This document shows positions 47,490 through 58,207 of a stretch of 64,000 bases of DNA, one piece after another. Under the pieces are notes generated by a model. It was not told the origin of the DNA. It saw only the letters and a list, made by a program, of their open reading frames with translations, and ran no database searches. Both the position numbers and the translations under genes were made by a program. The DNA is from Streptococcus thermophilus (GTDB taxonomy: Bacteria > Bacillota > Bacilli > Lactobacillales > Streptococcaceae), in NCBI RefSeq assembly GCF_010120595.1, contig NZ_CP038020.1:186001-250000 (forward strand), given 5' to 3'. Within the stretch, counting starts at the first letter, position 1; each line of letters begins with the position of its first letter.

Positions 47490-50060
47490 TTAACCTTTGT
47501 AGTCAAAGGCAACTTCGACAATTTCTTTCAATTCTGAAATAAGAGGTTCTTTGGAATTAGCAAGTTGTATCTTGGTCTTCGTACGCATGCTCTGCCAAAG
47601 TATAGACAGTGTCTTGAAGAAGTTTCTTCGTAACCCCTTGGCCTTTCCAGTTCATGTTGATCCCCACGGCAACACCCAATTCGTAAACTTTTTGTGCCAA
47701 AACTTCAACCAATTCAGCATCTGATTGTTTATCAGTACCCCATCCCATGAAACGAGCGATGTCTGCGTAATCCTTGTCTGCACGGAAGTAATCATATTTA
47801 GGGAACATAGCGTGTTTTTGAGGATTACGTGAGGCATCAAAATCGCATTGGTACGTCCGTGTGGAATGTCAAACATAGGACCGACCTTGTGAGCTAGTGA
47901 GTGGTTGATACCAAGGAAGGCATTGGCAAAGGCCATACCAGCCATTGTAGACGCATTATGCATCTTTTCACGTGATTCTTCATCACCAAAGTGGTAAGAA
48001 TGTTCGAGATTTTCAAAAACAAGTTTAATCGCTTGAAGTGAGAGGCCACGTGTATAGTCGCTAGCCATTACTGATACGTAAGACTCAATAGCGTGCGTCA
48101 AAACGGTCCATACCTGTATCCGCTGTAACACTAGCAGGCACACTTATTACTAAAGCAGGGTCAACGATGGCCATATCTGGAGTCAAAGCGTAATCTGCCA
48201 ATGGATACTTGATGTGAGTTTCACTATCAGTGATAACCGCAAATGACGTCACTTCTGATCCTGTCCCTGAAGTTGTTGGGATACAGATGAATTGTGTCTT
48301 CTGAGCGTAAGGAATCTTGTAGGTACGTTTACGGATATCCAAGAATTTTTGTTTAGCACCGAAGAAGCTTACATCTAGGTATTCAAAGAACATCCAGATA
48401 GCCTTAGCAGCATCCATTGCAGAACCACCACCAAGAGCGATAATCACATCTGGTTGGATGTCTACAAAACGTTCCAACCCTTTATAAACTGTATTGTAGA
48501 TGGATTTGGCTCAACATCTGAGAAAACATCTACTGCTGGTCTATGGCGGTTAAGTTCCAATTGCGTTTAACCAAGTCAGCGTAACCAAACTGAACCATAC
48601 CAGGGTCACAAACCAACATCACCCGGTCAGCTTCAATGTGACGCAAGTAAGTTATTGAATCTTTTTCGAAGAAGATTTTTGGTGGGACACGAAACCATTG
48701 CATGTTATTGCGACGCTTTGACAATGTCTTGACATTCAAGAGATCAAATGAGCTAACATTGTGTGAAATTGAGTTATGACCGTGTGAACCACAACCAAGA
48801 GTTAATGATGGAATCATGTTGTTATAGATATTACCAATGCCACCTTCAGCCGATGGACTATTCACCAAGATACGGCAAGCTTTCATACGGATACCGTATT
48901 GGAGTTGGAGCTCTTCATTTTCAGTGTGAATAACAGCTGTATGTCCAATACCTCCCAAATTGAGCATGCCTTCTGCTTTTTTGAATCCATCTTCAACGCC
49001 ATCAGATTTGATAAGGGCAAGTACTGGAGACAATTTTTCCAAGGCAAGTGGGTGTTCCATTGTTGCATCTGGAATTTCTGCCAAAAGCATTTTTGTTCCT
49101 TTAGGTACTTTAAGACCAGCTTTTTCAGCAATTTCGATAGCTGAGTGACCTACAATAGCGCCGTTTACAGCTATACGTGCTTCATTAAGAACTACTTTTT
49201 CCAATTTAGCAATATCAGCTTTTTTAGAAATAATGACACATTGATGTGCTTCAAATTCAGCCTTAACTTCATCATAAATAGCTGCGTCAACGATAGCTAC
49301 TTGTTCAGAAGAACAAATCATACCATTGTCAAAAGTTTTTGAAACGATGATATCATTGACAGCACGCTTAACTTTAGCATCAGCAGCAATATAAGATGGG
49401 ACATTCCCAGCGCCTACACCAAGAGCAGGTTTAACCAGTTGAATAAGCTGCCTTAACCATACCAGGCCCACCAGTCGCAAGTACTGTGGCAATCTTAGGA
49501 TGGTTCATCAAAAGACCAGTTGCTTCGATAGATGGCTCTTCAATCCACTGAATACAGTTCTTAGGTGCACCCGCTTCAATAGCTGCATTACGGACGATAC
49601 GAGCTGCCTCTGCAGATGATTTTTGAGCTGATGGGTGGAAGGCAAAGACAATAGAGTTGCGAGTCTAAAGAGCGATAAGGGCTTTGAAAATCGTTGTTGA
49701 GGTTGGGTTAGTTGTTGGTGTCACCCCACAGATAACGCCTACTGGCTCAGCGATAGAAACCAAACCTTGTTCTTTATCTTCAGCGATAACGCCTACTGGC
49801 TTGTCATATTTAATACTATTCCAAATGTATTCAGAAGCATACATGTTTTTGATGGCTTTATCTTCATAAATACCACGGCCTGTTTCATCAACAGCCAATT
49901 TTGCCAAATACATATGTTTATCTAGAGCAGCAATCGCAGCTTGGTGAACAATGTGGTCCACTTGCTCCTGCTTAAAGTTAGCCATGGCATCGAGGGCTTC
50001 AACACCTTTTGTTGCCAATTCATCTATTACTGTTTGAACATCTTTAGTTTGTTTAGTCAT
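47490..50060 (-). pseudogene. adhE: Bifunctional acetaldehyde/alcohol dehydrogenase, multiply disrupted
   Basis: Segments across the whole 2.57 kb match AdhE. They run from the N-terminal aldehyde dehydrogenase part (V-I-C-G-V-T-P-T-T-N-P-T-S-T) through M-I-C-S-S-E-Q, then the Fe-alcohol dehydrogenase part (L-G-G-G-S-A-M-D-A-A-K) and N-H-S-L-A-H-K-V-G, to the C-terminal E-I-V-E-V-A-F-D-Y-K-G in yet another frame. I see an in-frame TAG at 49665-49667 and a one-base insertion near 49435 (ACTGGTTAAACC). Further shifts fall near 48555, 48490, 48110, 47810 and 47570. The gene cannot make an enzyme. Intact AdhE would regenerate NAD by making ethanol. Confidence 0.95.
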
Positions 50061-50079
50061 ATGAAACTCCTTTGAATAC

Positions 50080-50097
50080 TTGTTAAAAACTTCACAA
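50080..50097. promoter_or_regulatory. Rex-like operator upstream of adhE
   Basis: TTGTTAAAAACTTCACAA closely matches the Rex site TTGTGAAATTTTTCACAA in either orientation. Rex, the NADH-sensing repressor, controls adhE in streptococci. Confidence 0.65.
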
Positions 50098-50113
50098 GTT
50101 TTAACACAAATCT

Positions 50114-50141
50114 ATTATAGTGTTTATACATATTATGTAAA
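50114..50141 (-). promoter_or_regulatory. Promoter of the adhE pseudogene
   Basis: Minus-strand TTTACA (50136-50141), 16 bp, TATAAT (50114-50119), followed by the Rex-like site. Confidence 0.65.
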
Positions 50142-50164
50142 CCCTTACATGGATAAAAATAAAG

Positions 50165-50188
50165 AAATCCGTCCATTTTGGACAGATT
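50165..50188 (-). terminator. Terminator-like hairpin behind pepO
   Basis: AAATCtGTCC / GGACgGATTT stem, then CTTTATTTTT on the minus strand. Confidence 0.65.
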
Positions 50189-50198
50189 TCATCACTTT

Positions 50199-52094
50199 TT
50201 ACCAAATAATAACACGATCTTCTGGGGCACGCCACATGCCGTCTCCCTCTTTGACGTCAAATTCTTTGTGAAATTCGTCGAAGTTGGTCACGATAACATT
50301 GGTACGCCATTTAGCTGGGGCATGAACATCCACGCTAGCCAACATTTGCATGTATTCTTCACGTGCCTTCGTACGCCAAATCGTCGCAAAGTTGACAAAG
50401 AATTCTCGAACCGAAAAATCTTCATCACGTTTAGCTGCTTCTAAGGCACACGCCACACCACCAAGGTCTGCCACATTCTCAGAAACAGTCAGTTTGCCGT
50501 TGACCTTAGCACCATAAGAATCCAAGCCCTCAAACTGGTCCACAATTTTATCAGTACGTTCTTTAAAGGCTGCGTAATCGTCTTCAGTCCACCAGTTCTT
50601 AAGACTACCGTTTTCATCGAAGGAAGCACCATTAGTATCAAAGGCATGGGAAATCTCGTGAGCAATTACAGCCCCAATACCACCATAGTTGGCTGATGAG
50701 CTTTGCGCAATATCATAAAAAGGTGCTTGCAGGATAGCTGCCGGGAAAACAATTTGGTTCTGCTGTGGATCATAGTAAGCATTAACCATGTGGGCAGGCA
50801 TGTGCCACTCACTACGATCAACAGGTTTATTCCACTTGCTCCAGCTATGAGCAATTGAAATTTTAACTAACTTCTGTGCATTCTCAACCAGTGACAAGTT
50901 CTCATCAATAATCTTCTTGTCATAGGTCTCTGGCAATTTTTCTGGATAACCGATATGAGGTGTGATGACATTTAGCTTCGTTATAGCTTTTTCGCGCGTC
51001 TCAGGAGCCAACCAATCCGCTGTTTGAAGGCGTGATTTATAAACGTCAATCATAGTTGCTACTTTGGCTTCGACGTCTGCCTTGGCTTCTGGCGAGAATT
51101 TCTCACCTGCATACCAAAGTCCTAGAGCCTGATTGTAAGGTCCTTGTGCCAAGTAGAAAGCTGCTTTTTTCTTATCCATAGCTTGTGGTGTTCCTGAAAG
51201 CGCACGGCTATATTTTCCAGATAGAACACGAAGTTCGTCTGTCAAATAGGCATTCCATGATGTTGTAGCATCGATAAGTAGGACCGCCTTTAGTAACTCC
51301 CAATTTGCTTCTGAGTAATATTCCGCCGCGAATTCTGTCCAGAAGCGCTCTTCAGGAACGATAACCTTGTCAGGGACTTGTCCCAAGATTTCTGTGAAGA
51401 GACTATCAAGTGGGAGTTCAGGCACCAGCTTGGTGAAATCTGCCCAATCATATGGGTGGTAGAGTTCTACATACTCTGAAGATTCTTCGTGCGAAAGGAC
51501 ATACTTAGCCAACTTAGCATCAAGGTCAATAACCTTATCCAAGAGGTCTTTGATTTCCTCAGCTGTAAAGCCATATTTCCCCAAGAGTTCTTCTTGCATC
51601 TCACGCCAAATTTCTAAAAGCTCCTTTCCCTTCTCATTATCCTCCGTATAATAGGTAGTATCAGGCAAAATAATACCCGGTGCGTCAGCCCAGAGGACAT
51701 TTAATTGAGCATTCATAAAGTCTGGAGACACACTGAATGGAAACTCATTGGGCTTACCAGACATCTCATACTCAGCAATTTTCGAAGCAAATTCTGAGAA
51801 TGAGGAAAGCTTCTTGTATTCTTCAATCAAAGGTTTAACAGGCTCTATACCAACTGCCTCACGTCTATCATAGTCCGCAGTCATACGGTGAAACTTTATA
51901 AAGTTTTGTAGAATGGCATTGTCAGGAACATTCTCTCCTGCCAACCACTGATCAGTTGTTTCAAGCATGAGGTCTTCAATTTCATCTGCTAAATCTGAGA
52001 AACCACCTGTACATGGTTTGTCATCTGGAATCACTGCTGTCTTTTCCCACTCACCATTAATCGCATGGTAAAAATCATCTTGTAAGCGTGTCAT
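50199..52094 (-). CDS. pepO: Endopeptidase O (M13 family metallopeptidase)
   Basis: A 631-residue neprilysin-type zinc endopeptidase of the cytoplasm that cuts medium-size peptides from casein breakdown. The zinc motif V-I-A-H-E-I-S-H-A-F-D (near residue 480) and the third ligand E-N-V-A-D-L-G-G are intact, as is the C-terminal V-x-x-F-D-E-F-x-x-x-F pattern. No signal peptide. It stays intact between two decayed loci, which agrees with the importance of peptide use in milk. Confidence 0.95.
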   Translation of the reverse strand: MTRLQDDFYHAINGEWEKTAVIPDDKPCTGGFSDLADEIEDLMLETTDQWLAGENVPDNAILQNFIKFHRMTADYDRREAVGIEPVKPLIEEYKKLSSFSEFASKIAEYEMSGKPNEFPFSVSPDFMNAQLNVLWADAPGIILPDTTYYTEDNEKGKELLEIWREMQEELLGKYGFTAEEIKDLLDKVIDLDAKLAKYVLSHEESSEYVELYHPYDWADFTKLVPELPLDSLFTEILGQVPDKVIVPEERFWTEFAAEYYSEANWELLKAVLLIDATTSWNAYLTDELRVLSGKYSRALSGTPQAMDKKKAAFYLAQGPYNQALGLWYAGEKFSPEAKADVEAKVATMIDVYKSRLQTADWLAPETREKAITKLNVITPHIGYPEKLPETYDKKIIDENLSLVENAQKLVKISIAHSWSKWNKPVDRSEWHMPAHMVNAYYDPQQNQIVFPAAILQAPFYDIAQSSSANYGGIGAVIAHEISHAFDTNGASFDENGSLKNWWTEDDYAAFKERTDKIVDQFEGLDSYGAKVNGKLTVSENVADLGGVACALEAAKRDEDFSVREFFVNFATIWRTKAREEYMQMLASVDVHAPAKWRTNVIVTNFDEFHKEFDVKEGDGMWRAPEDRVIIW

Positions 52095-52175
52095 TACACT
52101 TCCTCCATCAACATTAAAAGTGTTTTTATTATAACAAAATTTCCCAGCAAAAACATTTACTGAGGAAAGTTTGTC

Positions 52176-53304
52176 TTATTTAACTAAGATTGATAGGGTT
52201 TGATAAGGTTTTAGGCTTACCTTTTCAGCAAGCTCCGCATCGTCATAGTTGGACAAGAGCACGCGCCCTGCTTGGTATTCTTCTGGAATCCCCACTTCAG
52301 CTTCACTTCCATAAAAATTATTGAGCACCAAGAGTTTTTGATCGCCTAAGTAGCGTCCAAAGGCGTAGACCTGTTGACTATCTTCAAGTGCTGGCTGGTA
52401 GCTTCCTTCTGAAATGATCGGCATTTCTTTACGCAAGCGAATTAATTCTTTATCGAATTTAAAGATTGATCCATTAATCTCATTTTCAACGTTAATGTCT
52501 TTGTAAGATTTACTAGCTTTCAACCATGGAGTACCTGTTGAAAAACCTGCATTCTCAGAAGCATCCCATTGCATTGGCGTACGAGAATTATCACGTGACT
52601 TAGCTTGGGTAATCTTGAAGGCTTGCTCAGGAGATTTACCTTGGTCCAAGAGCATTTGATAAGCATTGATGGATTCCACATCTACGTAATCTGCCATCGA
52701 ATCATAGTCTGGATCAACCATCCCGATTTCTTCACCCATGTAGATGTATGGTGTTCTACTTGACAAGTGAATGCTAGCGGCTAGCACGGTCGCTCCTTCA
52801 TCACGGAAGTTCTTGATATCCAAAAAGCGATTCAAGGCACGAGGTTGATCATAGTATTTCCCCGTATCCCCAAAATGGTGCCCAAGCAGAGCCGCCAAAT
52901 TTAGACAACCAATCTGTTGTCTGGTCCTGAATAAAGTAGAAATCTTGATAATACTTGTCCCCAGCCAATGCTTTTTGAAACCACTCATGCTCCGTTGAGC
53001 AATGGTTAAGCACCATGTCTAGCATAAAGTCAATCTTGTGTTCTTTACCAACTCGGACCATTTCTTCAAAATCAGCCATATCCCCAAATACAGAATTTAC
53101 CGCTGTATAATCTGAAATGTCGTAACCATTGTCACGTTGTGGGCTTGGATAAAAAGGATTAAGCCAAACCATATCCACGCCTAGTTCTGACAGATAAGGC
53201 ATTTTTTCAATGATGCCTCTGAAATCACCGATTCCATTTCCTGTAGTGTCCTTATATGATTTCGGATAGATTTGATAAATAACCTTTGTTTTATCTAATG
53301 CCAT
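52176..53304 (-). pseudogene. treA: Trehalose-6-phosphate hydrolase, internally deleted and frameshifted
   Basis: The N-terminal 145 residues are a good GH13 start (I-Y-Q-I-Y-P-K-S-Y-K-D, D-M-V-L-N-H-C-S). The frame then shifts near 52870-52880, right after F-G-G-S-A-W-A-P-F. The next readable part begins at G-K-Y-Y-D-Q-P-R-A-L-N-R-F, normally found well past residue 300. So about 150 codons, including the catalytic Asp/Glu regions, are missing and the rest is out of frame. The enzyme family is about 540 residues. It would have split trehalose-6-phosphate delivered by treP. Confidence 0.9.
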
Positions 53305-53370
53305 ATTTAATTCCTTTTCCGAACTTTTAAGTCAAAAGTTGGGACTATCGTCTCCACTCCTTATGCGTGA

Positions 53371-54418
53371 TTATTTTGTGCGATGAATGATCATAAGAAT
53401 ATCACCACATTTGATATTACGTGGAAGATTCCCTTCAACATCCGCTTGAAAATCATCTTGATTTGTAATGATAACTGGTGTTTCAGTGATAAGACCTGCA
53501 CCTTTAATCGCTTCCACATCAAAAGTGATAAGTTTTTGACCAACAACAACCTTATCCCCTTGTTCATATGTGCTTCAAATCCTTTTCCGTCAAGGCTAAC
53601 AATATCCATACCGATGTGTATCAACATTTCAACACCTTCCTCAGAAACAATGCCTACTGCATGCTTATTTGGGAAGAGTACTGTCACTGTACCATTTACT
53701 GGTGAAACCAATTCACCTTGATTTGGTTCGATAACAAGACCCTATCCCATCACACCTGATGAGAATACTGGGTCTGTCGCTTGGCTAAGCGATTTAACTT
53801 GACCAGCAAGAGGACTAACAACCTCTGTTGTTTCAGTAAAAACAGTTGGTTCTACCAAACCTTCTGAAGCTTCTTTAAGTGTTTCTTGTGCATGTCCATC
53901 TTCCTCTGTTTTCGTTAAAAATCCAGTTTTGTGAAAGAGGAATATCAATACCATAGCAACCACAATATCAACAACCATAATAATCGCAAAGATTCCCCAA
54001 TACTGGGGTTTAATAGAGAGAATAGCTGGAAGACCACCAATACCAATAGAGTTTGCTTGGACGCCAAAGACTGTTGAAAGTAGTCCTGATAAGGCAGAAT
54101 CAGACATCCCTGCTACTAATGGATAGACATACTTAACGTTAACACCAAATAGTGCTGGTTCAGTGACACCAAGATAAGCTGAAATAGTTGCTGGAAGTGA
54201 AATCTATGCTTCACGTTCATCATGACGTTTAATAAAATAGTAAGCAAACACTGCTGAACCCTGCGCAATGTTAGAGAGGGAAATCCATTGGTCATAAACC
54301 AGTACCACCTGCCGTACGCACCAATTCAAGGTCAATAGCATTAGTCATATGGTGAAGACCAGTGATAACGAAAGGCGCATAGAAGGCACCAAAGATTGGC
54401 ACCTTTGAAAAAATAATA
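53371..54418 (-). pseudogene. treP: Trehalose PTS transporter EIIBCA, truncated and disrupted
   Basis: The readable part starts with K-V-P-I-F-G-A-F-Y-A-P-F-V-I-T-G-L-H-H-M-T-N in the IIC domain, so IIB and most of IIC are gone. A shift occurs near 54300, TAG at 54204-54206 and TAG at 53742-53744 interrupt it, and a one-base loss near 53569 shifts the IIA domain. IIA motifs (I-E-P-N-Q-G, L-I-H-I-G-M-D) and the end G-D-I-L-M-I-I-H-R-T-K can still be read. The deleted end abuts treR directly. Confidence 0.9.
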
Positions 54419-54452
54419 GTTGTATATTTTTTTGCCAACAAGTAAGGATGAG

Positions 54453-55163
54453 ATGAAAAAATATCAGATTGTTTATAAAGATTTAGAAAAAGCTATCCAC
54501 TGTCAAAAGTATCAAGTTGGTGACTTCCTGCCAACCGAGCAAGAATTAGTAGAAACTTTCAAAGTCAGTCGATACACCATACGAAAGGTATTGTCTTTAC
54601 TCGTTGAATAAGGTCTGGTTAAAAAGATTCATGGGGCAGGTTCTCAAGTTATTAGTCAAGAACAAGTGAACTTCCCTGTATCTGACTTAACCAGTTACCA
54701 AGAACTCATAGAACAACAAGGCCTTAAATCACAAACTAACATTATCTCTCTAGACAAAATCATCGTTGACATCATTCTCTCAGAGAAAACGGGATTTTCA
54801 AGAAGCCAACAGGTTTGGTGTCTTATTCGGCAAAGGATAGTTGATGGCTGTGCCTCTGTTGTTGATATTGATTACCTTGATGTGAGACTTATGCCTCAAC
54901 TCAACCGCAGCATCGCTGAGAACTCCATCTATGATTATCTTGAAAATCAGCTCCACCTTAGCATTTCTCATGCCTTTAAAGAAATCACCATTGACAACAC
55001 TAGCGAGCAAGACAAAATCCTCATCGATATCGGTAAAGATCATCACGTCGTCTGCATACGCTCAAAAGTTTATCTGAATAATGGAAATCAGTTCCAGTTC
55101 ACTGAAAGCCGACATAAACTTGAAAAGTTCAAATTTGTCTATTATGCCAAGCGTCATCACTGA
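54453..55163 (+). pseudogene. treR: Trehalose operon repressor (GntR family) with a nonsense codon
   Basis: ATG 54453 follows AAGGA and encodes the GntR winged helix (G-D-F-L-P-T-E-Q-E-L-V-E-T-F-K-V-S-R-Y-T-I-R). TAA at 54609-54611 stands where Gln (CAA) is expected in L-V-E-(Q)-G-L-V-K-K. After it the same frame stays open for another 183 codons, through the UTRA effector domain to TGA. Only this one lesion is visible, so the decay may be recent or relaxed after loss of treP and treA. Confidence 0.88.
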
Positions 55164-55185
55164 AGGTAAAGACCCGACCAACATA

Positions 55186-55220
55186 AAAAGTATCGGACAC
55201 ATAAACGTCCGATACTTTTT
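55186..55220. terminator. Bidirectional terminator between treR and the DUF436 gene
   Basis: AAAAAGTATCGGAC / GTCCGATACTTTTT 14-bp perfect inverted repeat. Confidence 0.9.
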
Positions 55221-55779
55221 AGTTTTTACGAATAGGATCCGCTAAATACTCCGCACGAGCACCACCAATCAACTTAGGGCGACTCGCCAAAGCAGTCACA
55301 TGGGCACCTCCTAATTCTGAAGTAAGAGGGCGAAGAGGAACCTGAACCCTTTTCACATGCATACCAATAGACGTATCCCCAATATCAATACCAGCCTGAG
55401 TCAATATCTCTTCTACCTCAACAGGATCCTCCATGTAATCAAAAGCAGCCAACTGACCACTCCCACCAGCATGCAGAGTTGGAAGCACATTGACAATTTC
55501 CAAATCTTTAGCCAAAGCAAGCTCACGCTCAACAACTAAAGCCCGATTCAAATGTTCACAGCCTTGTACAGCCAAGTAAATTCCTTTAGGTTCCAAAACC
55601 TCAAGAATAGTTTTTACAATTCGTTGACCAATTTCACGACTAGAAGCTTTTCCGATAATTCCACCAACAACCTCACTGGAAGATAAACCTAATACAAATA
55701 TGGCTCCAGATCCAATTGCCGAACGCTCAACAATGTCTTCAACAAGTACACGTGTTTTCTCTTCTAAATCTAGCAACAT
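55219..55779 (-). CDS. TIGR01440/DUF436 family protein (YwlG-like)
   Basis: A 186-residue conserved Firmicute protein of unknown function. Recognisable segments are G-G-I-I-G-K-A-S-S near residue 40, [12 protein letters not shown] near 75, and the C-terminal [13 protein letters not shown]. The ATG at 55779 follows GGAGG; GTG 55782 is one codon earlier. In Bacillus ywlG sits next to glyA; here its neighbours are two small membrane proteins. Confidence 0.87.
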   Translation of the reverse strand: MLLDLEEKTRVLVEDIVERSAIGSGAIFVLGLSSSEVVGGIIGKASSREIGQRIVKTILEVLEPKGIYLAVQGCEHLNRALVVERELALAKDLEIVNVLPTLHAGGSGQLAAFDYMEDPVEVEEILTQAGIDIGDTSIGMHVKRVQVPLRPLTSELGGAHVTALASRPKLIGGARAEYLADPIRKN

Positions 55780-55791
55780 CACAGACCTCCT

Positions 55792-56130
55792 TTAAACAAC
55801 AGCTGTATTCAAGATTCGAACAATAAGATAGTACAAAATCATAAAAAAGATAAGGAAAAACAGCCCTAACAGTAGCAGCTGCATACGACGCTTATTACTT
55901 AGATCCCATGTAAAACCAAATCCCATCAAAAAAGGACCAAAACTATAGCTAAGCATAAACCATAGGTCTGCACGCTCTATATGCCAAAAAGAAGAAATAA
56001 AAGCCACAAGACCTATTAAGGATAGAATCCAAGAAAAAGTCCAACGATCTGATTTAGCCAATACTAAACCGATTAAGAAGCATCCCAAAGCAGGCATGAT
56101 AATAAATGATAGGGTCATAAAATAAAACAT
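55792..56130 (-). CDS. Small four-helix membrane protein (paralogue A)
   Basis: 112 residues with four hydrophobic segments. It resembles the next protein in layout: W-I-L-S-L-I-G-L-V-A-F in helix 2, and a third helix ending M-G-F-G-F before a polar stretch N-K-R-R and the last helix. Unknown function. It is 9 nt upstream of the DUF436 gene on the same strand. Confidence 0.7.
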   Translation of the reverse strand: MFYFMTLSFIIMPALGCFLIGLVLAKSDRWTFSWILSLIGLVAFISSFWHIERADLWFMLSYSFGPFLMGFGFTWDLSNKRRMQLLLLGLFFLIFFMILYYLIVRILNTAVV

Positions 56131-56162
56131 GCCATTATTATAGCATGTTTTATAGATTCATG

Positions 56163-56519
56163 TTAGTGGCGGTTAATAACACCATAAGCAAAAATGAAGG
56201 CAATAGCAGCAATACCAACAACAATGGCCATGATGCTCCAAAAAATGGTCATAGCACGGTGTCCCTTGCGATTGTTGAAAGGAAAGCCCCAACCAATAAT
56301 GATAACACCAAGCAAGCCAAGCCATATTTTATAAGTGATAACAATCGTCCCATCAAAATAAGCAAAAGCAACCAAACCTAGGCCTAGTAAGGAAATCAAA
56401 TAGGACCACTTCCCCTTCAAAAATGAAGGCAAGGCCCAACCAAATAACAATAAACCAAGTAGAGCAAGAGCTCCACCACCAAAAAATACAGGTACAATAT
56501 AATTATCAAACATATTCAT
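56163..56519 (-). CDS. Small four-helix membrane protein (paralogue B)
   Basis: 118 residues with four helices. Y-L-I-S-L-L-G-L-G-L-V-A-F matches helix 2 of the protein at 55792, and I-I-I-G-W-G-F-P-F-N-N-R-K matches its helix 3 and polar turn. The two are likely an old tandem duplication. Unknown function. Alternative start at ATG 56513. It lies 32 nt upstream of paralogue A. Confidence 0.7.
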   Translation of the reverse strand: MNMFDNYIVPVFFGGGALALLGLLLFGWALPSFLKGKWSYLISLLGLGLVAFAYFDGTIVITYKIWLGLLGVIIIGWGFPFNNRKGHRAMTIFWSIMAIVVGIAAIAFIFAYGVINRH

Positions 56520-56693
56520 ATTATAGCATATCTTAAAAAGTTAGGAAATAGGTCCTATTATCTTAAAAGGGCTATCTCTTAAATAAAGTCCAGATAGAAG
56601 ATTAGTCTTTGTTTATCTATCGACAAAGACTTTCTCATTATTCTGCTACAAAAAACGAGGTCCCCTTCGGATCTTATTGCCATTTATTTAAAC

Positions 56694-57783
56694 CTTGAAT
56701 ATACAATATAAGTGCACAATAAAAACTCATAAGATTTTCTAGTAAAACAGAATTGAACGAACTAGTTACGAAAGGAAGTCTTATGAGCTACCATCACTTT
56801 ACCATAGAAGAGCGTGAAAGTATTCTCGTTTACCGTACGCAAGACCTAAATTTGTCTCAAATTGCTAAGTTACTTCATCGTTATCCCTCTAGTATTAGTC
56901 GTGAGTGGAAGCGACATCTAAGAGAAGGAAACTATTCACCATGTCATGCACAGAAATCCTACTATATTGCTAAATCACACTTTGGGCGGAAACGGATACT
57001 TGAAATAGATCGCAATTTAAGCAATACCGTCCGTCAAACATCTATTTCTCGAGTATCAATGGTCTCCTGAAGAAATAGAAGGTCGGTTGAGATTAGAGTA
57101 TGGAAAAGCTGTTATTAGTTATCAAACAAGTTATAGAGCCATTTACAAAGAACATTTTGATAACAACTCACTATCTCATGGTGCTCGTGGTTGTCATTCG
57201 CAAGCTCCGCCATCGTGGCAAAAAGCGTCATACAAAAGGTTATGTCGAAAATAGAGGGAAAATCTATATATCTCATACAATTCAAGAAAGACCCAAAGAT
57301 GCTAATAACCGAACTAGAATAGGAGATTGGGAAGCCGATACTGTTGCAGGTAAAACTGGAAAATCTTGTTTAGTGACTCTAACTGACCGTTATTATCGTT
57401 TTCTAAAAATCCAGAAGGTAGCTGTCAAGAAAAGTAAGTTGGTAATAGAAGCTATGGTAAAAATGCTAGAACCCTTGACCAAGCATACTGTGACTCCTGA
57501 TAGAGGGAAAGAGTGTCCCTATCATCAGAAGTTGTGTGATCAATTAAAAATTTAAGTCTATTTTCCTGATCCCCATGCTCCATGGCAACGAGGGACTAAT
57601 GAGAATACGAATGGACTACTAAGAGAACATTTTCCCAAAGAGAGTGATGTAACATTGGTTAATGATCAGATTATTCAGCTGTGGAAGAACAAACTTAATA
57701 ATAGCCCACAAAAATATCTTAACTGGAAAACACCTTATGAAGTATTTTATGGGGAAAGTATGCACTTAATTTGACAATTCAAG
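56694..57783 (+). mobile_element. IS30-family insertion sequence, defective
   Basis: Imperfect terminal inverted repeats are visible: CTTGAATATACAATATAAGT at 56694-56713, extended to 56719, against the complement of 57759-57783 (CTTGAATTGTCAAATTAAGT on the minus strand). Length 1090 bp is typical of IS30 elements such as IS1139 of oral/dairy streptococci. The transposase is broken and no target-site duplication is obvious. Confidence 0.8.
56783..57774 (+). pseudogene. IS30-family transposase, disrupted
   Basis: ATG 56783 opens M-S-Y-H-H-F-T-I-E-E-R-E-S with the N-terminal helix-turn-helix (S-Q-I-A-K-L-L-H-R-Y-P-S-S-I-S). The frame shifts near 57030-57040 and again near 57200. A TAA at 57553-57555 replaces a codon in the V-Y-F-P-D-P-H-A-P-W region. 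DDE motifs remain readable across frames: I-G-D-W-E-A-D-T, T-P-D-R-G-K-E and G-T-N-E-N-T-N-G-L. The normal length is about 320-330 residues. Not functional. Confidence 0.88.
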
Positions 57784-57790
57784 ATATGAA

Positions 57791-57819
57791 AAAACAAGAT
57801 CCTTTCTGGATCTTGTTTT
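57791..57819. terminator. Bidirectional terminator beyond the IS end
   Basis: AAAACAAGATCC / GGATCTTGTTTT 12-bp stem directly outside the IS right repeat. Confidence 0.85.
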
Positions 57820-58180
57820 TACAGTCTAATTAAGCTTTGTTCGCTGAATATAATTTAAATATTCTTGGTTCTTCCTTAAGCATCTTAATTCCCATTATTA
57901 AAGGATTCTTAATTATTAGTAATATAACTTAGTATCACTAAAATTCTTCATGTTTCCTCAAAATTGGGGGCCAATTCGGGGCAAGAATCCTAGTTATGGA
58001 TACTTCATTTCTTAAGACCTGGTTTAAAAAGTCTATATTTTATACTAAAAACTTATATTAAATTTGATTATCTTTTCATAAGTTGATAAATGTCGATATA
58101 TCCTGTATTTACAAGGGGTATCGGCATTTTCTTTTTGAAAGATACTTTGCATAAACTGGCATTTATCTGTATAAGACTGC
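57820..58180. other. Non-coding junction between the IS remnant and the integrative element
   Basis: No gene is seen. There is a small palindrome AATTGG-GGG-CCAATT near 57963-57977 and a hairpin AATGtCGATA / TATCGgCATT near 58087-58131 followed by T-rich sequence. The left end of the Tn916-like element should lie in here, but I cannot fix the base without an empty-site comparison. Confidence 0.5.
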
Positions 58181-58188
58181 CATCAAAA

Positions 58189-58207
58189 GTAGTAAATAAG
58201 TAGTAAA
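58189..58207. repeat. Tn916-type DR2 integrase arm-binding repeats
   Basis: AGTAGTAAA occurs twice in AGTAGTAAATAAGTAGTAAA, just past the int stop. The Tn916 Int N-terminal domain is known to bind DR2 sites containing AGTAGTAAA, so this marks the end region of the element. Confidence 0.65.
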
